Shown: positions 22,999-29,867 of the stretch, piece after piece | Layout: each line of letters opens with the position of its first letter | Numbering within the stretch: the stretch's first letter is position 1 | Assembly (NCBI RefSeq): GCF_014197015.1 | Contig: NZ_JACIET010000001.1 | Location: 1,922,001 to 1,986,000, forward strand | Direction: 5' to 3' | From: Niveibacterium umoris | Lineage (GTDB): Bacteria > Pseudomonadota > Gammaproteobacteria > Burkholderiales > Rhodocyclaceae | Length of the DNA stretch: 64,000 nt | Notes under the pieces: model-generated | What the model saw: only the letters and a program-made list of their open reading frames with translations | Databases searched by the model: none | What the model was told of the DNA's origin: nothing | Program-made: the position numbers and the translations under genes

Positions 22999-23565
22999 CT
23001 GGCTTCCCGGATCGAACTTTCAGACTTTCTCGCCAGCATCGAGCGACGCGCCTTCAAGCAGGCGTTTTTTGCGCTGCGGGACGAAGACGCCGCCCTCGAC
23101 GTGGTTCAGGACGCCATGATGAAACTGGCGGAACGCTATGGCGATCGCCCGGCGGAAGAGTTCGGCGCGCTCTTCCAGCGCATCCTGCAGAACAGCATCA
23201 ACGACCATTTTCGCCGCAGCAAGGTGCGAAACTTATGGACGACCTTGCTGTCCGCATTCTCGCCAGACAGCGACGACGAAGGCGGCGACCCGCTCGAGAC
23301 GCTTGAGGCAGAGTCCGATGCGGCGGTATTCAAGGCGCCGCACCTCCAGGAAGAGCAGCGCCAGACCTTGGGGATCATTGAGCAGGAGATTGCGAAACTG
23401 CCACCACGTCAACGAGAAGCCTTTCTCATGCGTTATTGGGAGGAAATGGATATTGCTGAAACGGCTGCCGCGATGGGCTGCTCCGAGGGAAGTGTCAAGA
23501 CACACTGCTCGCGAGCCACTCACACGCTTGCGGCCGCGTTGCGTGCCCGGGGGATTGAGCCATGA
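22999..23565 (+). CDS. ECF-type RNA polymerase sigma factor, apparent CTG start
   Basis: An ECF sigma factor of 188 residues. Region 2 covers ELSDFLASIERRAFKQAFF, LDVVQDAMMKLAERYGD and FQRILQNSINDHFRR; region 4 covers LPPRQREAFLMRYWEEMDIAETAAAMG, with the helix-turn-helix CSEGSVKTHCSRAT. The first standard start in frame is GTG at 23101, but that would delete 34 residues that clearly belong to region 2. Between the in-frame stop TAG at 22969 and 23101 there is no ATG, GTG or TTG. CTG at 22999 has GAGG six bases upstream and gives the expected (M)ASRIELSDF start. The next gene overlaps by four bases. Confidence 0.85.
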   Translation: MASRIELSDFLASIERRAFKQAFFALRDEDAALDVVQDAMMKLAERYGDRPAEEFGALFQRILQNSINDHFRRSKVRNLWTTLLSAFSPDSDDEGGDPLETLEAESDAAVFKAPHLQEEQRQTLGIIEQEIAKLPPRQREAFLMRYWEEMDIAETAAAMGCSEGSVKTHCSRATHTLAAALRARGIEP

Positions 23566-23942
23566 ATGAAGAACTTGCGATTGCACGCAAAATCGTTGCG
23601 AATCTGGATCGCGGACTGAACAACCTGACACCGGATGTCGAGACCAGGCTGCACGCTGCACGGCGAGCCGCGCTGGCGCACCAGCGCGTCGCAGCGCGCG
23701 GTCTCACTTTGGCCGGGATCGGCCGCACTGTCAGCGATTTGTGGGGCCAGTACAACCGCCTGACCTTGGTGACGCTGACTGCGGCTTTCGTGCTTGTCGC
23801 CGCCGACGCGGTGCGAGAGAACGTCCTCAGCTCGGAACTTGAAGAGGTCGATAGCGCCTTGCTGTCAGATGACCTTCCAATCGATGCATACCTCGACCAC
23901 GGATTTGACCGATGGCTCAAGCCGGACGACTCGGCAAGCTGA
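23562..23942 (+). CDS. DUF3619 family membrane protein, possible anti-sigma factor
   Basis: A 126-residue protein matching DUF3619. An N-terminal helical stretch (ARKIVANLDRGLNNLTPDVE) and RLHAARRAALAHQRVAAR precede one membrane span at about 70-86 (LTLVTLTAAFVLVAADA), and a short acidic periplasmic tail (ELEEVDSALLSDDLPIDAYLD) follows. It starts in an ATGA overlap with the ECF sigma gene. The topology and coupling are what a membrane-bound anti-sigma factor would show, but DUF3619 has no proven function and no ZAS or RseA motif is visible, so that role is inference. Confidence 0.8.
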   Translation: MNEELAIARKIVANLDRGLNNLTPDVETRLHAARRAALAHQRVAARGLTLAGIGRTVSDLWGQYNRLTLVTLTAAFVLVAADAVRENVLSSELEEVDSALLSDDLPIDAYLDHGFDRWLKPDDSAS

Positions 23943-24493
23943 AGTGCTGGCTGTTCATTCTGACGCTTGTCATTGCGCCGCTCGCTGGCGCGGCGACGCA
24001 AGCGCCGGAATGGAGCAGCCTCACGGTCGAACAGCGAGCGATTCTGGCGCCGCTCGAATCTGAATGGGCCGACATGGGCCCCGCCCGTCGCAACAAGTGG
24101 ATCGGCATCGCAAGCCGATTCCCGCAGATGACACCAAGCGAGCAGGAGCGGATCACCCGTCGCATGGAATCCTGGGCTCAGCTGACGCCGGAAGAGCGCA
24201 AGAAGGCGCGGGAACAGTACAAAAGGCTGCAGAAACTGCCGAGCGACCAGCGGCCCGCCTTGCGGCAACAGTGGGACGTCTACAAAGAGCTTCCCAACGA
24301 CGAGAAAGACAAGCTGCGCTCTCGCGCCAAGTCTGCCGACCGTGGCGGGCATCGGGAGATCCCGGCGGAATGGCTGGTGCCGCCGTATTTGCGCCCGTAC
24401 CGCAGCGTGTTGCGCCCACCACCGCCACCGCCTCCGGAGCCAGATCCGCCTCCCAAACCGGTTCTCCCTGAAGCGCTATATCCCCGCTATTGA
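23912..24493 (+). CDS. DUF3106 family secreted protein
   Basis: A 193-residue protein with a signal peptide or N-terminal anchor (about residues 10-28, LKCWLFILTLVIAPLAGA). It has a helical DUF3106 region with recurring W/L spaced units such as EWSSLTVEQRAILAPLESEW, MTPSEQERITRRMESWAQ and LTPEERKKAREQYKRLQK. The C terminus is proline-rich (PPPPPPEPDPPPKPVLP). The repeated helices with charged residues recall periplasmic heavy-metal-resistance/CpxP-like proteins, but no homology is claimed. It overlaps the DUF3619 gene by 31 bases, so it is part of the same operon. Confidence 0.8.
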   Translation: MAQAGRLGKLKCWLFILTLVIAPLAGAATQAPEWSSLTVEQRAILAPLESEWADMGPARRNKWIGIASRFPQMTPSEQERITRRMESWAQLTPEERKKAREQYKRLQKLPSDQRPALRQQWDVYKELPNDEKDKLRSRAKSADRGGHREIPAEWLVPPYLRPYRSVLRPPPPPPPEPDPPPKPVLPEALYPRY

Positions 24494-24538
24494 ACGGCCG
24501 GACTCTGAACAAACCCTCCGCCGAGAAAACGGATTCAC

Positions 24539-24994
24539 GTGACCGATTTGCGACCGACGGCTGAACTGGCCGGCCTGCGCCGCCGTCTTGCCTGCATGCT
24601 TTACGAAGCCTTGCTCCTGCTTGGCGTGTGTGCGCTCGGGTGGCTACTGCCGCAAGTCATTCTCGGAATGGCTGCAGGTATGCAGCTACCCGGTTGGCTG
24701 AGCTGGTTGCAGCTCATGGTGGTGCTCGGCATCTACTTCTTGGTGCTATGGCGTCGCAACGGGCAAACCCTGGCAATGCAGACTTGGCAGTTGCAGATCG
24801 TCGACGCCCGTACCGGACGGCTGCCCAACACCGCACAGTGCTTGGCCCGGTACCTGCTGGGCTGGCCGTCGATCCTGTTCTGTGGCGCAGGGATAATCTG
24901 GAGCCTGTTCGATCGCGACCATCAGTTCCTGCACGACCGCTTTGCCGGAACCTGCGTGGTGCTGTTGCCCGGACGCCCAGGCCAGTCCCGGTAA
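24539..24994 (+). CDS. RDD family membrane protein
   Basis: A 151-residue inner-membrane protein of the RDD family. It has three or so hydrophobic segments (about 18-36, 55-72 and 102-120), the RRLACMLYEALLL start with Arg-Leu-Ala in place of the classic RRxxAxxxD, and TLAMQTWQLQIVDARTGRLP plus a final DRDHQFLHDRFAGT. RDD proteins are of mostly unknown function. The start is GTG at 24539, after a 45-base gap. It converges on lptG, whose stop is one base from its own. Confidence 0.85.
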   Translation: MTDLRPTAELAGLRRRLACMLYEALLLLGVCALGWLLPQVILGMAAGMQLPGWLSWLQLMVVLGIYFLVLWRRNGQTLAMQTWQLQIVDARTGRLPNTAQCLARYLLGWPSILFCGAGIIWSLFDRDHQFLHDRFAGTCVVLLPGRPGQSR

Positions 24995-24995
24995 C

Positions 24996-26069
24996 TCAGC
25001 GGCGCTCCACCCACCAGAGCATCGCAGCCGTGGCGACCATGAAGAGCGCGCTCGGCGCGACCGCGCTCACGGCGGCCGGCCAAGCGTTGATGATGCCCAG
25101 ATTGGTGAACAAGCCGTTGAGGAGATGGAAGGTCATGCCTATAGCGACGCCAAGCAAGACCTTGGCTCCTACCGCGCCACTGCGGTGATGGATGAACGCA
25201 AACGGCAACGCCAGACACATCATCACAATCGACGCAAAGGGAAAGACCAGCTTCTTCCACAGCGCCACCTCGTGGCGCCCAGTTTTCTGATTATTGTCTT
25301 TCAGGTGCTGTACATAAGGCACCAGCGTCCTCAGCGCCATGCGCTCTGGCGTCACCATCACCACACTCACCAATTCGGGCGTCAGTTCAGACTTCCATTG
25401 CAGTTGAGGCAGTCGCTCCAGCTGCGTGCGATCTGGCAGGAAGCTGGTTCGCGTTACATCGCTGAGCAACCAGCCCTGCCCGGCTTTGTATTCACCGCGC
25501 ACGGCATCCGAGAGCGACACCAATTTTGAGTGTTCGTCGAACTCGTAGATGCGAACGCCCTCAAGACCTTTGTCCGGCTGCACCCGTTCCGCATTGACGA
25601 AGAGACGACCATCCCTGACCCAGAAGCCTGATCGCAGCTCCTGTGGCAGTGTCGAATTCGTACTGCGCAAGCGCCACTTCTGAGCCACGCGTTCAAGCGG
25701 GGGCGCAATGAACTCTCCGAGCACAAACGTCGTCGCGGCGAACATCAGCCCGATCTGGGCGATCAGGATGACCGCCTTGCGTGTCGACAGCCCGGCGGTG
25801 CGCATGGCGGTGATTTCTGAGTTACGCGCCAGGCTGGTCAGAGCGAACAAGGTGCCGATCAAGGTGGTGATCGGAAAAATCTCATAGGCACGGCTCGGCA
25901 GCGAGAGCACCACGAAGATCAGCGCATGCTTGAGGCGGTACCCGGCCTTGCCAACCTTGTCGAGTTCTTCCACCAGATCGAAAAAGCCAAAGAGCGCGAG
26001 GAACGCCAGCATCACCAGCCCGGTCGCCGCGATGATTTCGTAACTGAGATAGCGTCGGATCGTCTTCAT
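24996..26069 (-). CDS. lptG: LPS export ABC transporter permease LptG
   Basis: LptG pairs with LptF in the inner membrane to pull lipopolysaccharide out of the bilayer and load it on LptC/A. The 357-residue protein has the family plan: three N-terminal spans, a periplasmic beta-jellyroll (about 130-265) and three C-terminal spans, with the conserved start MKTIRRYLSYEIIAATG and EITAMRTAGLS in the coupling region. The start ATG overlaps the lptF stop (ATGA). The ATPase LptB is not in this window. Confidence 0.93.
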   Translation of the reverse strand: MKTIRRYLSYEIIAATGLVMLAFLALFGFFDLVEELDKVGKAGYRLKHALIFVVLSLPSRAYEIFPITTLIGTLFALTSLARNSEITAMRTAGLSTRKAVILIAQIGLMFAATTFVLGEFIAPPLERVAQKWRLRSTNSTLPQELRSGFWVRDGRLFVNAERVQPDKGLEGVRIYEFDEHSKLVSLSDAVRGEYKAGQGWLLSDVTRTSFLPDRTQLERLPQLQWKSELTPELVSVVMVTPERMALRTLVPYVQHLKDNNQKTGRHEVALWKKLVFPFASIVMMCLALPFAFIHHRSGAVGAKVLLGVAIGMTFHLLNGLFTNLGIINAWPAAVSAVAPSALFMVATAAMLWWVERR

Positions 26070-27142
26070 CGGCGGAACAGGCGAGACAGCAGCTGCATGC
26101 GGTGAACGTACATGCCGATCATCAACGCGAACATTGGCAGATGCAGCGCGGCAAGCCCAGCGAGAAAGCCGATCTTGCCCTGCCCGATCCATGCCTGCAT
26201 GACTTGCAGAAGGCTGATGTAGGTAGAGAACACGAACACCGCGAACAGCAGATTGAGCGCGCGGCCGGCACGTGGATTGACGAAGGAAAGGGGCACCGCA
26301 ACCAATGAGAGAACCAGCGAAGCAAGCGGCAGACCGATCCGCCATGACAATTCGCCGAGATTAGGCGGCGTGGGCAACGCGATCAGTTTCGGGGTAGGCG
26401 TGATGCGCGGCGTCAGTTCCAGCACGCCAACCTCTTTCGCCTCGATACGTATTGCGTAGCTGTCGAAACGCGTAACGCTGAACTCGGGCGATCCCGGATG
26501 CCCCTCATAACGCCGTCCATTTCGCAGGACGGCAAATCGATCGCCGTTTGGCTTCTGCTCCACCGTGCCGTGGGCGGCAACGATGATGCGCAAACGATCG
26601 GCGAGCGGCATCGACACGAAGACGTTCTTCACCTCGGCCTCGTTTTCCGTGACCGACTCGACGAAGAACACGCGACGACCGCCCGAGTCCTCGCGGAAGA
26701 TACCCGGCGACACGTTCGATACTTCGTCACGCGCCTCCAGCTGTTTGCGGTACTCCTGCGCCTTTCCCTGCGCCCAAGGCGAGAGGAATCCTGACAGCAA
26801 GCCGATCACCGTGGCAATCGGCAGCGCGAACTTGAGCACCGGCGCGACCCATGCGGAAAGCGGCAGGCCGCTAGCGAACCACACCACCATCTCGGAGTCG
26901 CGATACACCCGTGTCAACGCCATCAGCACCGACATCGCCAGCGTCAGCGCAAGCAGGGTGCCAAGGTGGTTAAGCGCCGTGAATCCAATCAGCGACAGCA
27001 CCGCATCGGGCGGCAAGCCGCCACCTGCAGCCTGACTCAGAAGCCGAATCAGGATGATGGTGATCAGAATGAAGAAGAGTGCGACGAAGATCGCCATCGC
27101 ATTGGCGGCGAACTCGCGCATGGCTGCGCGCTGAAAGACCAT
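26066..27142 (-). CDS. lptF: LPS export ABC transporter permease LptF
   Basis: LptF is the partner of LptG in the LptB2FG lipopolysaccharide extractor. The 358-residue protein begins MVFQRAAMREFAANAMAIFV and has N-terminal spans, a jellyroll domain (about 130-250) and C-terminal spans. The motif YRDSEMVVWFASGLPLSAWV holds the coupling helix; the C-terminal region has SFVNPRAGRALNL. The ATG at 27142 was chosen over the frame extension to 27211, which runs into the divergent pepA promoter region. Confidence 0.93.
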   Translation of the reverse strand: MVFQRAAMREFAANAMAIFVALFFILITIILIRLLSQAAGGGLPPDAVLSLIGFTALNHLGTLLALTLAMSVLMALTRVYRDSEMVVWFASGLPLSAWVAPVLKFALPIATVIGLLSGFLSPWAQGKAQEYRKQLEARDEVSNVSPGIFREDSGGRRVFFVESVTENEAEVKNVFVSMPLADRLRIIVAAHGTVEQKPNGDRFAVLRNGRRYEGHPGSPEFSVTRFDSYAIRIEAKEVGVLELTPRITPTPKLIALPTPPNLGELSWRIGLPLASLVLSLVAVPLSFVNPRAGRALNLLFAVFVFSTYISLLQVMQAWIGQGKIGFLAGLAALHLPMFALMIGMYVHRMQLLSRLFRR

Positions 27143-27234
27143 TCGGGTAAGCGCCGGTGCGGTTTTGACGGCGCTGGAGGGACACGGGATAATCGTCCGT
27201 TCAGCGCGCAAGCGTCCATTGCCAGGAGCAATTG

Positions 27235-28728
27235 ATGGAATTTAGCACGAAATCCGTAACCCCGGAAAAGCAGAAAAGCGCGTGCCTGGTGGTAGGTGTA
27301 TTCGCCGGAAAATCTCTCGGCAGCATCGCCACCCGTCTCGACGAAGCCAGCGCAGGTGCGCTCGGCAAACTGATCGCCCGTGGCGACCTCGACGAAAAGG
27401 CCGGCGCAACCGTGATGCTTCACCACCTGCCGGGTGTCGCTGCCGACCGCGTGTTGCTGGTGAGCTACGGCAAGCCTGATGAGTTCAACGAGAAGGCATA
27501 CCGTAGTGCCATCACATCCGCTGCAAAGGTGCTCGCCAGCCTCAAGGCGTCCGATGCGGTGGTCACCCTCGCCGACGTCGAACTGCCGGGCCGCGACGCC
27601 CGCTGGCTCAGCGCACAAGCCGCACAGATCCTGCGTGATACCGCCTACAAGTACGACGTACCGCGCGCCAAGAAGGACGACGAAAAGCGCGGCGCCGACA
27701 AGATCACGCTGGCCTTCGCCGCAAAACCGAGCACCGAGGCCTCCCGCGGAGCGAAGCAGGGCAGCGCGATAGCTGCCGGCATGGCGCTGGCGCGCGACCT
27801 TGGCAACCTGCCCGGCAACGTGTGCACACCCGCGCATCTCGCCGACACTGCGAAGAAGCTGGCCAAGGAGTTCAAGTCCATCAAGGTCGAAACCTTCGAC
27901 AATGCCGGCATCGAGAAGCTGGGCATGGGATCGTTCCTGTCCGTCACCAAGGGCTCGCACGAACCCGCGCGCTTCATCGTGATGCAGTACAACGGCGCCA
28001 AATCGAAGAAAGCCAAGCCGATCGTGCTGGTCGGCAAGGGCCTCACCTTTGACTCCGGCGGCATTTCCCTCAAGCCGGGCGAAGGCATGGACGAGATGAA
28101 GTACGACATGTGCGGCGGCGCATCGGTGCTGGGCACTTTCCGCGCGCTGGCCGAACTCGAACTTCCGCTCAACGTGGTCGGGCTGATCCCGAGCACCGAG
28201 AACATGCCGGGCGGTTCAGCAGTGAAGCCGGGCGATGTGGTCACCTCGATGTCAGGCCAGACCATCGAGATTCTCAATACCGACGCCGAAGGTCGCCTGA
28301 TCCTGTGCGACGCACTGACCTACGCCGAGCGTTTCGAACCGGAATGCGTGATCGACATTGCGACGCTGACGGGCGCCTGCGTCATCGCCCTCGGCAACCA
28401 CACCAGCGGCCTGCTCGCCAACAACGACGAACTCGCGCGCGAATTGCTGGATGTTGGCGTCGAGGTGGGTGATCGCGCGTGGCAGTTGCCGCTGTTCGAC
28501 GAGTATCAGGAGCAGCTCAAGAGCAACTTCGCCGACATGGCCAACATCGGCGGCCGGGCCGGCGGCACCATCACGGCGGCGTGCTTCCTGTCGCGCTTCA
28601 CCAAGGCGTACAAGTGGGCCCACCTTGATATCGCGGGCACCGCCTGGAAGTCTGGCGCCGACAAAGGCTCCACCGGCCGGCCAGTCCCGCTGCTGACGCA
28701 GTTCCTGATCAAGCGCGCAGGCGCCTGA
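27235..28728 (+). CDS. pepA: Leucyl aminopeptidase PepA
   Basis: PepA is a hexameric M17 zinc/manganese aminopeptidase; in some bacteria it also binds DNA (XerA/CarP). The 497-residue protein has an N-terminal macro-like domain (about 1-165) and the catalytic domain with GKGLTFDSGGISLKPG (metal and Lys) and the M17 signature NTDAEGRLIL. The ATG at 27235 has AGGAG about seven bases upstream and gives MEFSTKSV, the usual start. It is divergent from lptF, the common arrangement in proteobacteria, and is followed 16 bases later by holC. Confidence 0.96.
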   Translation: MEFSTKSVTPEKQKSACLVVGVFAGKSLGSIATRLDEASAGALGKLIARGDLDEKAGATVMLHHLPGVAADRVLLVSYGKPDEFNEKAYRSAITSAAKVLASLKASDAVVTLADVELPGRDARWLSAQAAQILRDTAYKYDVPRAKKDDEKRGADKITLAFAAKPSTEASRGAKQGSAIAAGMALARDLGNLPGNVCTPAHLADTAKKLAKEFKSIKVETFDNAGIEKLGMGSFLSVTKGSHEPARFIVMQYNGAKSKKAKPIVLVGKGLTFDSGGISLKPGEGMDEMKYDMCGGASVLGTFRALAELELPLNVVGLIPSTENMPGGSAVKPGDVVTSMSGQTIEILNTDAEGRLILCDALTYAERFEPECVIDIATLTGACVIALGNHTSGLLANNDELARELLDVGVEVGDRAWQLPLFDEYQEQLKSNFADMANIGGRAGGTITAACFLSRFTKAYKWAHLDIAGTAWKSGADKGSTGRPVPLLTQFLIKRAGA

Positions 28729-28744
28729 TGACATCGCCCGCACA

Positions 28745-29179
28745 GTGACCGAAGTCCGCTTCTTCCACAACGCGCCGGACAAACTCTCGGCGGCCTGTCG
28801 TCTGACGGCCGCCGCCTACCGGCACGGACGCAAGGTCACCGTGTTTGCACCTGAAGCGGGCCAGGCGGCCCGCTTCGACGCGCTGCTCTGGACCTTCCAG
28901 CCACTTGCATTCGTGCCGCACGTTGCGGCGACCTCGCCGCTGGCAGAGCAAACGCCCGTCGTGATCGATCAGCATCTGGACGCCCCAAGGCACCTTGATG
29001 TTCTGATCAACCTCGGCGCCGAGGCGCCCCCCGCGTTCGAGCGCTTTGCGCAGGTTGTGGAGATCGTCACCGCCGACGCCGCTGATCGCGCGCCAGCGCG
29101 CGCGCGCTGGGCCTACTACCGCGGGCACGGCCTTGAACCCCAAGCCAACGACCTCACGTCGTCACGCGAGCAAGCATGA
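28745..29179 (+). CDS. holC: DNA polymerase III chi subunit
   Basis: HolC (chi) is part of the clamp-loader and links the polymerase to single-strand binding protein. The 144-residue protein has the family start TEVRFFHNAPDKLSAACRLTA, the DALLWTFQPLAFVPH strand and VLINLGAEAPPAFERFAQVVEIV. The start is GTG at 28745. It is in its usual place between pepA and valS, though one extra gene is inserted before valS here. Its end overlaps the next ATG by four bases. Confidence 0.93.
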   Translation: MTEVRFFHNAPDKLSAACRLTAAAYRHGRKVTVFAPEAGQAARFDALLWTFQPLAFVPHVAATSPLAEQTPVVIDQHLDAPRHLDVLINLGAEAPPAFERFAQVVEIVTADAADRAPARARWAYYRGHGLEPQANDLTSSREQA

Positions 29180-29769
29180 CCCCACTCGACCCAAGCAACG
29201 ATCTGGAGGTCTCCGACACCTTGATGGTGAAGGCCGACGCCCTGATCCACCGACATCGCTCAAGCATCGCGCCGTCGGCTGACGACCTGCCGGTTCTTAC
29301 TGACGTGCTGGGCGAAGACCTCCCGGTACTCGAGGACATCGCCGAAGAAATCGTCCTCGACGACGAAATCGCATTGCCGGAAACGCCATGTCCGGAAGAG
29401 GTGACGGAACAGGAAGCCTTCGCGCCGGCTTCCCCCGCGCCGATCGCCGTAGAACCAGACCCCGCAATCATCGCAGCTGCGGTCGAAGCAGCCACCCAGG
29501 CCGCGCGCCAGGACGCTGCCGTACAGGCGCAAGCCGCCCGGATGCGCATGGCGGAGCAGCTGATCGAATTCGATGCGCATATCGCGCAGACACTCGAAGC
29601 CTGGATCAGCAACGAGTTGCCACAGATCGTCGCCGCGGAAGTGGATGGCATGGTCGAACGCCTGCGCGTGAAGACGCTTGCGCACATGCGCGCAACGCTC
29701 GTTCCCGACCTCTCGCACAAGCTTTCCGAACTGCTCGACGCCACGCTCAACGAATCCGGCGGCGACTGA
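29176..29769 (+). CDS. Uncharacterised acidic, alanine-rich protein
   Basis: A 197-residue protein that I do not recognise. Residues 1-95 are strongly acidic, with short hydrophobic patches (LPVLTDVLGEDLPVLEDIAE). Residues about 95-185 are long alpha helix, Ala/Glu/Arg-rich with heptad-like spacing, probably a coiled coil (AAAVEAATQAARQDAAVQAQ, then LSHKLSELLDATL). No signal peptide or membrane span. It overlaps holC by four bases (ATGA), so it is co-expressed with the clamp-loader subunit, and lies just before valS. Base composition matches its neighbours. Confidence 0.75.
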   Translation: MTPLDPSNDLEVSDTLMVKADALIHRHRSSIAPSADDLPVLTDVLGEDLPVLEDIAEEIVLDDEIALPETPCPEEVTEQEAFAPASPAPIAVEPDPAIIAAAVEAATQAARQDAAVQAQAARMRMAEQLIEFDAHIAQTLEAWISNELPQIVAAEVDGMVERLRVKTLAHMRATLVPDLSHKLSELLDATLNESGGD

Positions 29770-29802
29770 GCTGCCCTCCCCCTCAGCCTTCCCCTTCAGG
29801 CA

Positions 29803-29838
29803 AAACGCCAAGGGGGTCAGTGGGCGTTTCGCTATAAT
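29803..29838 (+). promoter_or_regulatory. valS promoter with an inverted repeat
   Basis: TATAAT at 29833-29838 is 30 bases before the valS ATG. The -35 position is poor (AAGGGG, 29810-29815 region). An inverted repeat AAACGCC-N13-GGCGTTT (29803-29829) spans the -35 area and could be an operator or the remains of a terminator for the upstream genes. Confidence 0.55.
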
Positions 29839-29867
29839 CCAAGGTTTTGATTTTCCAGACGAAAATA

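Noticed and set aside
23101-23565. Short form of the sigma factor starting at GTG 23101
   Set aside because: It would remove 34 residues that match conserved sigma region 2, so a fuller protein from 22999 is far more likely.
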